Positions 1 to 10,806 of a stretch of 64,000 nt of DNA are shown here, piece by piece (within the stretch, counting starts at the first letter, position 1; the number at the start of each line of letters is the position of its first letter). Source of the stretch: Hevea brasiliensis (Eukaryota; Streptophyta; Magnoliopsida; Malpighiales; Euphorbiaceae); NCBI RefSeq assembly GCF_030052815.1, contig NC_079496.1, positions 37,225,593 through 37,289,592 of the forward strand, read 5' to 3'. A model generated the notes under the pieces. It was not told the origin of the DNA and searched no databases. It was given only the letters and a program-made list of their open reading frames with translations. The translations under genes were made by a program, and so were the position numbers.

Positions 1-745
1 TCCCCATGGTGACACACTAGGGCGTATAAACCCCTTATCCAGTAACTCCTGCAACTGGATTTTTCAGCTCCTTTAATTTAGTTGGTGCCATCCTATAAGG
101 AGCAATGGAGATTGGTGTTGTACCCGGCATTACCTCGATAACGAATTCTACTTCCCTTTCTAGTGGCAAACTAGATAATTCTTCAGGGAAGACATCAAGG
201 AAGTCACATACAGTGGGAATGTCATGGAGACTAGATCCAGCCTTTTTAGTATCAACAACAAGCGCCAGGTAGGCTTCACAACCCTTTCTGATCAGTCTCC
301 TTGCAGCAGTGGCTGAGATGACATTAGATAGAAAATCTATCTTTTCCCCCACAACTATGATCTCTTCATTCTTAGGAGTTTTTAAAGTAATTCTCTTCAA
401 TTTACAATCAACTATTGCTTGATGATGTGATAACCAATCCATTCCAATGATAACATCAAAGTCATGGAAGGGTAATTGAATTAGGTCTGTCGAGAACTCA
501 TACCCCTGAATCCTCAATGGGCAACCTTTGCACACTCTATTTATCACCACACTGTGGCCTAGTGGGTTAGTGACTAGAATATCTTGGTCACTTTCCTCTA
601 CTTGAATTCCCCTTTCCATGGGTAACTTAATGCAAATATATGAGTGAGTAAATCCTGGATCCACCAATGCATGTACAGGTATGTGATAGAGAGAGAACAT
701 ACCCCTGATGACATCTGGAGCATCCTGCTCCTCCTGAGCCCTCAT
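1..745 (-). pseudogene. Ty3/gypsy (Tekay-type) aspartic protease and start of reverse transcriptase, partial
   Basis: Minus-strand protease region of a chromovirus polyprotein. The protease would mature Gag-Pol inside the cytoplasmic particle. The active-site region reads LVDPGFTHSY, where related copies in this window have DPGSTHSY, so the residue after DPG is altered. The GMDWL strand near the protease C terminus is present. It is followed by the linker rich in P and E, then the APYRMAP segment that leads into RT. At about position 50 a one-base shift breaks the frame; after it the RT N terminus (ELLDKGFI) continues in another frame to the window edge. The closest relative here is the protease of element C (45598-45756 and 49734-50090). 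The rest of pol lies outside the window on the left. Confidence 0.85.
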
Positions 746-1500
746 GGAATATGCCCTTGCTAGTGCCCTTGCTTTTTGTCCCTCAGCTGACTCTAATGCA
801 GGCCTCTGTGAAGTTTCAGCTGCCTTCGATTTATTCAGCCTTCTACCCCTTTGAACTATAGGGGCAGGTCAGTCTGCTAATGTTGGAATAGCTGTTACAG
901 TTCTCCTTGGGCAATCTCTTATCTGATGCTTTATAGACCCACACTAGAAACATCCCCCAGTTACTCGCCAACACTCGCTTCTGTGCCAGTTATGGCAGTG
1001 TGGATAGGCTGAAGAGACTGCTGGGGCTGGTCCCTTATACACAGTCCCTAGAGAGCTGCCCACTTATGGTGCGGACTAACCTCTCCTAGGTGTGAACTGG
1101 GATCTGGGCCTCTAAGACTGACCCTGACCTTGTGTCTGACTTTGGCCCTGAGATTGAGGACCTTTGAACTTTTTACCAGGTGCAAAGGAAGAACTAGTCT
1201 GACCCGGACCTCTCTTCTGCTCGGTTCACTTACTCTGACCCTCTCCACTTTCAGTGCAGCTTCAACTAACTGAGCAAAATCTGTTATCCTCAATGTAGTA
1301 ATGAGTAGCTTGATATTATCATTTAACCCTTCTTCAAATCTTCTACACCTCTCAGCCTCTGTGGGTACTATCTCCCTTCCATATTGGCTCAGTTTGACAA
1401 ATTCTCTCTCATATTCTGCCACTGACAACTGCCTCTGCCTCAAACTGATGAATTCCCTTCTTTTTTCTTCTAGATACACATTACTGACGTACTTCTTTCT
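746..1500 (-). pseudogene. Ty3/gypsy gag C-terminal half with zinc knuckle, truncated
   Basis: Minus-strand Gag of the same chromovirus fragment. The capsid-type retrotransposon gag domain is recognisable from RREFISLRQRQLSVAEYERE onward (about 1340-1490), continuing through EAERCRRFEEGLNDNIK. A decayed cysteine-rich stretch lies around 880-1010, with a stop inside the zinc knuckle where a Gln or similar codon is expected. The fragment ends abruptly near 1500, inside the sequence for a RKKYV motif, where it meets LTR DNA of another element in the opposite orientation. The N-terminal part of Gag is missing. This is a dead remnant. Confidence 0.8.
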
Positions 1501-3843
1501 AGGGGATTTTGGTGAATTGATGCCAAATTGACATAATTGATGCTTAAATTGGTCAATTGGTGTGTTTAGCAGTGTGATTGAATGCATGGAATGAATTGAA
1601 GTGTGAATGTGGTAATGTCCAATTCTAGACAGCTTGACCTTGGTCCACTCAAATGGCCATAACTGAAATTTTGTTGCTTCAATTAGTGTGAGGCCAATTG
1701 GAGATGAAAATTAAGACCCAAAGAAACAATTTTCATGTTGAAACCTTGCTCTAAAACCGACCACAAGTTAGTGTAAAATTTGGTTAAATCCGGATTAGGT
1801 ACCCTGCCACTGAAAAAAATTGACCATATGAACAGTACTTGTTCAAATGGTCATACCTTGGTGTAGAAAGGTCCAAATGACCTAATTTTTATACCAGTGG
1901 AAACTTAGACATAGTAGAACAACTTTCATGGAGAACACAAACCCAAATTCTAACCATAACCTAGTTAAATTACCAACCAAACTTAGGTCACCAAATCTGC
2001 CAGACCTAAATTTGCCTAGAATTGCTAGGTTTTGACTAATCCGGCCAGCCTTAGTAAAAATTGCATAACTTGAGCTAAAAACTCCAAATAGAGTGATTCA
2101 AAAAGGGAATTAAAGCTAAGACATTAAGGAACAACTTTGATGAAGAAAAGCTGGCCAAATTTTCACTGTAGATAGGTTCAATGGAATAGTAAACTTAGGA
2201 GACAAAATCTAAATTTTTGGAATTTCTTCTAATGAGCTTTGAATTGAGATTGGCAGCCAATGCCAACAAATTTAGGACCCAAAATGTGGTATGTGGGGGT
2301 AATTAGAACTAGCATACCTATTAAGTATAAAAAAGTCAATATTTTACTAAATTAGTCAAGTGAATAGTAACCACCATAACTAAGAACACAAAGAATTCAA
2401 TTTATGGGATTATATAAGTAAATTTTAAATGCAAAATGCAATTGTTAGAATTATTGTTAGAAATAATTTGGATAAATATTGAAACACTTTAAATTGTGTG
2501 TTTCAGTAGAAAAAGAGACTAGGAATGATAAGGAAAAAGTGAGTCAAGGTAGAGAGGTGACTCATTAGAGGTTTGTATACAACTAATTTTATTTAAATAA
2601 TTTTAAATTTGGAAATGAGTTGAATGAATTGTAATTATAAATGATTTGGTTGCAATTGTGATTTTTTCTTGAATTTTTATGAATCATATGATAAGGGATA
2701 TTTTATTAAATGATCTGTGTCATGTGAATTGAAATGCAATTGGTTGAATGGAAATTTTATGAAATTGTTTTTAAACCACAGTTAGCATGACAGTCCCGTT
2801 CGGAACTCCCCAATAGTAACGGCTATTTGGGGTTTGCCAATTAAAATTGCTTATGTCTCCCATTAATAACGGTTAGTGGTGTAAGACTATATGAGTACTC
2901 ATTAGCTAGCTAGCCCTTCCCTCATTAATAACGGTTAGTGAGGTTGAGATTGCTTTATCGTGGTGTACAACACGGTATTGATCGTGAAATTTTGTGTCAT
3001 GGTTTAAACTGTGTGTTCTTGGCAACACCTTTACTTTGTGATTTGTGAAATATAGTTTGAAATAAATAAATGATTCAGATTAACTTGAGATTTTGAAAAC
3101 ATTTTATTGGTTATGAAAAATTTGATTTGTTATGCTTTGAGATACTATGCTTTGTAATGAGTTTGAATTTTCTTAGTTGTGTACCACTGAGTATAATTAC
3201 TCAGCGATAGCTTTTATTTGCTGTCGCAGATAGGAGAAAGAATAAAGCAATAGAGTGAGCTGTTATAGTGACAGGGAAGCACATTTTGAGGATCTTGTAT
3301 GGGTATATTATTTATACCCTTGTAACTTAGTTTGATGTAAATATTTTTATTCATATGTATCTATTGAACTAGTCGAGCAGTTGTACAGTTAAGTTTGTAA
3401 TGATATTGTTTTTGTTTTTTTTTCTGTAAAATTAAGACTTTTGTATGTGTAGTGAATACATTAAATAAAATTGATGGATATTGAAAATACATTGAGTTTC
3501 TATTGAAATGAGCATTTATGGAGTTATGGTTGAGAAAAGTACATTGGAAGTGTTTTCTTTTCAGGTTTTGAAGAACTGTTTTCTCCATTTTTAGCCGGTA
3601 CTCTGCATAAATTTCTGTAAAATTTTCGAAAATCCTAATTTAATAAAAAATTTAATTTATGACCTAAACTTCAATTAATGGTTTGAATAATTATTCAATA
3701 TTACCCAGCATTTTCAAAATGAATGAAAATTATTTTAAAATCCCTTGTAGTATAATTAATGGGTTATCGGTAGGCGAAGTTCTGTAATTCATTAGGTATA
3801 CTACGGAATCATATTATGCCTTACAAAAAGGTAAGATGTGACA
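1501..3843 (+). mobile_element. 5' LTR of chromovirus element B, 5'-truncated
   Basis: From about 1503 the sequence is collinear with 11945-13207 and then 17447-17673, and it continues to a TGTGACA end at 3837-3843, just upstream of a primer binding site. The first ~1.1 kb of the LTR (compare 10807-11942) is missing. It keeps the uninterrupted site where a solo LTR landed in the partner copy: GGTTG occurs once, at 2742-2746. It carries three related internal modules starting near 1661, 1852 and 2066, and a 7-bp stem-loop at 3187-3204. No coding capacity is supported. Confidence 0.85.
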
Positions 3844-3851
3844 TGTTTTAG

Positions 3852-3864
3852 TGGTATCAGAGCC
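3852..3864 (+). other. Primer binding site of element B (initiator Met tRNA)
   Basis: TGGTATCAGAGCC lies 8 bases past the LTR end. This is the standard plant LTR-retrotransposon PBS, complementary to the 3' end of initiator methionine tRNA. It sets the 5' LTR boundary of element B. The next 155 bases (3865-4019) are untranslated leader with no gene seen. Confidence 0.9.
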
Positions 3865-4019
3865 ATGTTTTGAATAAGTTTTGAACTATGCACTTGAATA
3901 TTTTCTTTGATTAGTACAACTGCTCAATGTCGTTTATTGATACATATGATGCATTTACATCATAAATATGAACTAATGGAGATAATCCTCCTTATGTTTG
4001 TTATCAGGGAGTAGATAAT

Positions 4020-6123
4020 TGAAAGAACGGAAGAGTGAAAAACACAAGTTTATACCATTGAATTCAAAAATTTTCACCTAGGGTCACATGCATCATGCAA
4101 GATTTATTTTTATCTATTTGATTTCAATGATAAACAACATATTAAAACTCTTTTAATATGTTTTTGGATCTGTATTTGCCATTTAAGATTTTAAAATTAA
4201 TCAGATTAATTTTAGAACCCTAGATTAAATCAAGAACGATTACACTAACCTCTTGATGCACTGCAGCGTGTCTGCGCCTTTGAGATTTATCTTCAGGACA
4301 CCAGATGTTGTCCCTCTAGTTTGTCCACACCAAGAACACCTATGGCAACCCTTGAACAGCTTCTAAAGCTTTTTCTATTAATTAGAAATTCAAGTTCTTC
4401 CTTTTAAAAGATTAGAGATGTAAACAGGACACTAGAAACAATTTCTAGTATTCTTAATTCAAGAGATTGATGGCTAATCTCTTTGAATTGATGAGAGATG
4501 AAGAAAAATAGATGGAGAGCCTCAAAATGGAATGACAAAGGAGAGGAGTGGCTGTTGGTTGTTTTTCTTTTTCATAACAACACTTATATAGCTAGGTTAA
4601 CACATTAAACCCTTGCCACATGTCACCCTTTGATTAGCTCTAGGTTTAACTGACCCAATCACATTGTGCCAAGTGTCAAACCTATATTTAATCTTGATTT
4701 TAGTCATCTTACATGATTAAAAAACATTTGGCAAGCTTATGTGTAATCCCATGTGTCACCATCTCATGGTGCCACGTGTTACACTGTGTAATGACCAAAA
4801 TGCCCCTGTGTCTTAATTTTGAGTTCTTAACCCAAAATAATTATTTTTCTTCTTCTAATTTATATCAAATATAAATTAATTAATTAATCTCTATTAATTA
4901 ATTTCTCATTAATTAAATTCATATTTAAACACTTTAAATATAAATTTAACTTATACTATACATCCAATAATCTAGATTTGGTTTCAAGTCATGCTAGGGA
5001 CTTTGCAATTTAATTGCAAACCAAACCTATTTAATTAATCAATTAAACTCTTTAATTAATTAATTAAATCATATTTAAATAGGTGATAACTTGTGTATGT
5101 GTGTGACTTACTAGGCTCATCACTAATTGGCAATGAGACATGATATCAACTCTTAATATCATCAGAACTCTTTCTTACCATAAATGATTTCTCTATATTA
5201 TTTTAGGAACCTCATAGACCATGGTTAACACCTAGCATAGCATGCCATGGCCACCTAATTAGTAATAAGGTTTACCTTAAATGAACCTATAATCATATGT
5301 TACCATGCACTAGAATCTCTCTGTTACAAAATCCCACCCCAAGCTGGAATCATGGTTTATGTCAAACTCCATTTGCTATGAATATTATGTTCTCTTTTAA
5401 TTCCAGTTTTTTATTAAAAAGATTTTCTCATCAGAAACTCTTTTCTGAATAAATCTATCTGTCCTAGCCAGGAACTTAAAACATCAACAACAATTAAATG
5501 AACATAGGATTTTATCTCTATTTACTTAGAGGAACAGATTCCATCTTGATCAACACCTACCTCCATATATAACTAGTAGGAGCCAACACATGCCCATATA
5601 TCCATACACAGTACAAGTATGAAAGCAGTATCAAACTCAAACTACCTATATACAAGATAACTGTGCTATCTCAGGTCTAAAGATTATATGCACTGATATG
5701 ATTTATGACAAAACATTGACAAGAGTAAATTCCATGTGCTTGTCATAAGTGTCACTGGTTCGGCCTACTTATCATTTATAAGTGCCTATCATGTTTGTTA
5801 TATGGCATGAGACTCACCATTCCATCTTATTTATATCTCATATAAATAATTTGGGAACCAATATGAATACAATCTTTCTGGATAAGTCATGTTCTTATTA
5901 TGAAGTATCCTCGATTGTGAACCTATTTATGATATTTTGTGCTAGAAATATTGTCACTCATATTCTTAACAACTGAAGAATAATATTTCTAACAAAATAT
6001 CAATGGACTTTTTCTATTACACATAAATATATTTTGTAAACGGAAAAGTGGAAATACCTTTTATTAATAAAAATATGTACAAGATACATACTAAATGATA
6101 TGTTCTAGGGCATACTACTAAAA
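4020..6123 (-). mobile_element. Copia solo LTR inserted in the leader of element B
   Basis: This 2104-bp block is the reverse complement of the LTRs of the Copia element at 23801-33795. It is flanked by a perfect 5-bp target duplication ATAAT (4015-4019 and 6124-6128). It has no internal region, so it is a solo LTR left by recombination between the two LTRs of a former full element. It splits the element B leader between PBS and gag, so it is younger than element B. The terminal CA on its minus-strand start is mutated (ACTAAAA rather than ACTAACA). Small antisense reading frames inside it are not considered genes. Confidence 0.95.
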
Positions 6124-6142
6124 ATAATCTTTTTAAACTGAA

Positions 6143-7330
6143 ATGGAAGAAGGTGATCGCTCAGTAGAGCAGTCTGTTAAGGCTGAGGCACTGGGGGAAG
6201 CCCCAGGTCTCTAAGATGTTAGTGGGTCGGCTACACTAGCTTCACCCATGCTGCAGTTTCCTACTCAGCTCGCTCAGTAGATGGCTGCCCTGTTTCAACA
6301 AATGGCTGGGAACATGCCAAACCAAGCCCCAACCCAAGCACCAATAGTGCAACCACAGCCTCCAGCCAGGCAATATGATAAATTAATGAAATTTGGGACT
6401 ACTGAATTCAAGAGTACTGTGGATCCACTAGAGGCCAAGCAGTGGATTGAATGAATGGAAAGGGTATTCAAGAAGTTACATTGTACAGAAGAACTTAAGT
6501 TTAAATACTCGGTCTCTCTGTTGCAAAGGGATGCTTGTGAGTGGTGGAAGACTATACCCCATAGTTTAGTAGAGCCCCCTGTTCTAACTTGGTTGGATTT
6601 TCTGAGGGAATTTAGACAGAAATGGGTCCCTGACACATATGTTGACATAAAATTGCAAGAGTTTTTGAGCTTGAAACAAGGGAATAGAATAGTAACAGAG
6701 TATGAGAGAGACTTCTCAAAACTAAGTCATTATGCAGGGAACTTGCTTACCACCAGTAGAGATTGATGTAAGTGGTTTGAAACCCAGTTTGAGGATGCAA
6801 GTAGTGGGATTCAGACATGAAAACTTTTCTGAATTGATTTCACAAGCCCTAAAACTGGAAAGAATTGAAGTGGAAGGGACAGTTAAGAAGGGTTCAGAAG
6901 AGAAAGAGAAAACTGGAAAAATTACTGATCAAGCTCTTGATAGTGGGTCAGGAAAGAGAAAGCACTTTGGAGGATCTAGCTCATGTAAGTCTGGTAGAGG
7001 TAGATCTTCAAGATGGAGACCACCCCAACCTAGCCAGTAGACATCCAAAGGAACAGCTCTAGTCCGTACTTGTGAAACATATGGAAAAGTACACGAAGGG
7101 ATATGTATAAGGCTATTGGAGCCTATTATAATTATGGTGGAGCTGGCCATTTTGCCAGAGACTGTGTGAGTGCTCACATAGCTACACCACCTACTACAGT
7201 TGAAGGCTTAATTCAGAGTTCTGCCTCTAGAGGTTCACAGACAATTAGCAGAGGCTGAGGTAGAGGCTGAGGTAGTACTTTTGGCAGTCAGACCACAGTC
7301 AATCAGCCTGAACGGAGTGGTGCACCAGCT
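6143..7330 (+). pseudogene. Element B gag (chromovirus capsid/nucleocapsid), broken
   Basis: Gag of a Tekay/Del-type chromovirus, the structural protein that packages the RNA. The start ATG at 6143 begins MEEGDRSVEQ, 20 bases after the solo-LTR junction. The gag domain runs from WIE*MERVFKK (about 6450) through ACEWWKTI and FLSLKQGNRIVTEYERDFS. In-frame stops interrupt it near 6215, 6277 and 6452, the latter two at expected Gln and Trp codons. A frameshift near 6750 moves it to the frame read at 6732-7040. The zinc knuckle around 7120-7165 is degenerate: the spacing to GHFARDC is preserved but cysteines are replaced by Tyr. Not functional. Confidence 0.85.
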
Positions 7331-9230
7331 AAGGTATACATCATGTAGCAATGAGAAGAGGCTGAAACTTCTAACATCATTGCTGGTACTTTCTCAATCT
7401 TTAACCAAGATGTATATGTCTTATTTGACCTGGGTCTACACATTCATATGTTAGTGCCAACATTGCTTGTTTGACTGTTGTTTCCTATGTGAAAATGGAT
7501 TTTGAGGTACTAATAACTAGTCCTTTGGGATAGGAGGTTAGGGTCAACAGAATGTATAAGGATTGTCCTTTGGTGATCCAAGGATATAATTTTCTATCCG
7601 ACTTGATTGAAATGCCCTTCAGAGATTATGACATCATTTTGGCAATGGATTGGTTAGCCAGACATCATGCTATGATTGACTATAGACTAAAGACAGTCAA
7701 CTTTGGTCTCCCTCAGTATGGTGATGTGGTAATACATGGGGAGAGGCAGTTATTGCCATCAAACCTTATTTCTACTACACTTGCCAGAAAAATGATCCGA
7801 AAAGGGTATGAAGCTTACGTGGCCCATGTGATAGACACCCAAGTAGGGAGTCCAGCATTGAGGGACATCCCTACAGTATGTGACTTTCTGAATGTGTTTT
7901 CTAAAGAATTGCCAGGATTACCTCCAGAAAGAGAAGTGAAGCTTGAAATAGAGGTTATGCCTGGTGTGAACCCAATCTCCATTACACCTTATAGAATGGC
8001 ACAAGCAGAGTTGAAGGAGTTGAAGATGCAGTTGCAAGAATTGCTTGATAAGGGCTTCATCCGCTCTAGTGTGTTACCTTGGGGAGCACTAGTGTTGTTT
8101 GTTAAGAAGAAAGATGGTACTCTCTATTTGTGTATCGACTACAGGCAGTTGAATAAGGTAACAATAAAGAACAGATATCCGTTGCCCCATATAGATTATT
8201 TGTTTGATTAGTTGAAGGGTGCAACTGTGTTTTCCAAAATTGACTTGAGATCATGGTATTATCAGTTGAGGGTGCAAGAGCAGAGTATTCCAAAAACTGC
8301 TTTTAGAACTCGATATGGTCACTATGAGTTTCTGGTTATGCCATTCGGGTTGACTAATGCTCTAGCAACTTTTATGGACCTGATGAACACTATCTTCAGA
8401 CCATACTTAGATCAATTTGTTGTAGTGTTTATTGATGAAATATTAGTGTATTCGAAGAGTGCAGAGGAGCATGATAGACATCTATGGATTATGCTACAGA
8501 CTTTAAGAGAGAAACAACTGTATGCCAAGTTATCGAAGTGTGAATTTTGGCTGGAAGAAATTTCTTTCTTTGGGCACATTGTATCAGCTGAAGCTATAAA
8601 GGTAGATCCCAGCAAGGTTGAAGCTATCCTTAATTAGAAGCTGCCCAAGAATGTTATAAAAGTTCACAGTTTTCTAGGTTTAGCTGGTTACTATCACCAT
8701 TTTATGAAGGGATTTTCTATGTTAGCATCTGCACTGACCAAGCTACTTCGAAAAGATGTAAAATTTCAGTGGACTGATAAATGCCAGCAGGGTTTTGATG
8801 AGTTAAAGAGATGTTTGACCGAAACTCTAGTCCTGACTTTATCTACTCCGGGTAAAGAATACATTGTTTATAGTGATGCTTTTCACAATGGGTTAGGCTG
8901 TGTACTGATGCAAGACCAAAATGTCATTGCTTATGCATCACGTCAACTGAAGCCACATGAGAAAAACTACCCTACACATAACTTAGAGCTAGTAGCTATT
9001 GTATTTGCTCTAAAGATCTAGAGACATTATCTATATGGGGAAAAGTGTTATATCTACACAGATCACAAGAGCTTGAAATATCTAGGCACACAAAAAGATT
9101 TGAATTGGAGACAGAGGAGATGGCTAGAATTGATTAAAGATTATGACTTCTTGATAGATTATCAGCCAGGAAAAGCAAATGTAGTACTAGATGCCTTAAG
9201 TCGCAAAACTATGGCTAGCTTAAGAATTTC
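7331..9230 (+). pseudogene. Element B protease, reverse transcriptase and RNase H, broken
   Basis: The pol core follows gag. The protease active site near 7425 is frameshifted and its DPG motif has become DLG. The protease tail keeps the MDWLARHHA segment. RT starts around 7990 and shows [32 protein letters not shown] and the catalytic box, which reads FIDEILVYS at 8428-8454. The second Asp of the usual DD pair is Glu (codon at 8437). RNase H (8850-9030) keeps [18 protein letters not shown] and the [10 protein letters not shown] segment. Stops at 8209, 8635 and 9019 replace expected Gln, Trp and Trp. RT is inactive on two grounds: premature stops and a changed metal-binding residue. Confidence 0.9.
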
Positions 9231-10758
9231 CTCTTTGTTTATGGTACATGAGTTGAAAGCACTGTATGCTAGTTTGGAGATAGATGATGAGGGACAGATG
9301 ATAGCTACTTGGCAAGTAAAACCGGTGCTGATTGATCAGATAAAAATGGCTGCACAAAATGATGAAAAGTACCAAAAATTGATAGAACAAACTCGGGTTG
9401 GCAAGAAACCAAGCTTTACAGTGAATGATGATGGGTTACTATTATACCAGGGTCGAATGTACATTCCTAATGACGTGGAATTGAAGCAAGTCATTATGAA
9501 GGAAGCACATGATTCTCCTTTTGCTATGTACCCTGGTGGCACTAAAATGTACAGAATGGTGAAAGAACATTATTGGTGGAATGGGATGAAGAAGGATATA
9601 GCAGAGTATATAGCCAAATGCCTAACTTGTCAACAAGTAAAGGCTGAGCATCAAGTGCCAGCTAGTTTGCTACATCCACTGCTAGTTCCCGAGTGGAAAT
9701 GGGAAAGAATCACAATGGACTTTGTGATGGGACTATCGAGAACACAGAAGAATCATGATGCAGGATGATTCATTGTAGACAGATTAACCAAGTCTGCACA
9801 TTTTCTGCCAGTAAGGATGGACTATAGCCTGGACCGATTGGCTAAACTGTATCTTGATGAGATGGTGAGACTTCATGGAGTGCCAGTATCGATTGTGTCA
9901 GACAGAGATCCATGGTTCACTTCTAGATTCTAGGGTAGTTTGCAAAGAGCTCTCAGAACTAGATTGAACTTCAGTGCGACATTCCATCCATAGACAGATG
10001 GCCAGTCTGAGAAGGTGATTCAGATATTGGAGGATATGCTACGGGCTTGTGTAATTGAGTTTGAAAGTGATTGGGATATACACTTGCCTCTGATTGAGTT
10101 CGCTTACAATAATAGCTATCAATCAAGCATAGGAATGCCTCCTTATGAAGCTTTGTATGGCTGAAAGTGCAGAACTCCTCTATGTTGGGATGAAGTGGAT
10201 GAAAGGAAGTTAATTGGCCCAGAGATTGCTTAGTAGACAGAGGAGAAGATTAAGCTTATCAGAGAGAGACTCAAGACTGCATCAGATCACCAGAAGTCCT
10301 ATATTGATCTGAAAAGGAGAGATATTGAGTATACAGTGGGTGAAAAGGTATTCCTCAAGGTTTCCTCTTAGAAGAGGATTATGAGATTTGGCAGAAAGGG
10401 GAAACTGAGTCCTCGCTTCATCAGACCGTATGAGGTTCTAGAAAGAGTGGGTCCTTTGGTGTATAGATTGGCACTACCTCTAGAGTTGGAAAAGATACAT
10501 AATGTCTTCCATGTATCTATGTTGAGGAGGTATGGATCAGACCTCTCTCATGTGCTCCTAGTAGAAGAGATTGAGGTGATTCCAGACCTCACTTATGAGG
10601 AAGAACCCATAGAGATTATGGCATATGAGGTGAAGCAGCTAAGGAATAAGCAGATACCACTGGTTAAGGTGCTGTGGAACCATCATTCAGGCCAGGAAGC
10701 TACTTGGGAGTGCGAGGAGGACATGAGGAGGAAGCACCCAAAGCTGTTCAAAGACTGA
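9231..10758 (+). pseudogene. Element B integrase with C-terminal chromodomain, broken
   Basis: Integrase inserts the cDNA; in chromoviruses a C-terminal chromodomain steers it to heterochromatin. Seen here are the zinc-binding end ([13 protein letters not shown], near 9620), the catalytic core with [12 protein letters not shown] and the SDRDP block near 9900, HP*TDGQSE, and the GKLSPRFI...PYEVLERVGP module. Then comes the chromodomain (TYEEEPIEI to ATWECEEDMRRKHPKLF), ending at 10758. At least eight in-frame stops occur (e.g. 9766, 9931, 9992, 10160, two adjacent near 10230, 10369), each at an expected Trp, Gln or Arg codon. The chromodomain form points to the Tekay/Del clade (family-level inference). 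Confidence 0.9.
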
Positions 10759-10788
10759 GATCAGGTAAAAATTTCGAGACAAATTTTA

Positions 10789-10805
10789 TTTTAAGGGGGG
10801 GAGAA
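10789..10805 (+). other. Polypurine tract of element B
   Basis: A purine run built on TTAAGGGGGGGAGAAA lies directly before the 3' LTR start, 30 bases past the chromodomain stop. It is the usual primer for plus-strand DNA synthesis. The same layout recurs before the LTRs at 18309 and, on the minus strand, before 60216. Confidence 0.85.
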
Positions 10806-10806
10806 A

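Noticed and set aside
1048..1587. A 179-codon minus-strand frame as a single gene
   Set aside because: Its N-terminal ~28 codons derive from LTR DNA read in reverse. Only the part below 1500 is gag, so the frame is a chance fusion across a rearrangement.
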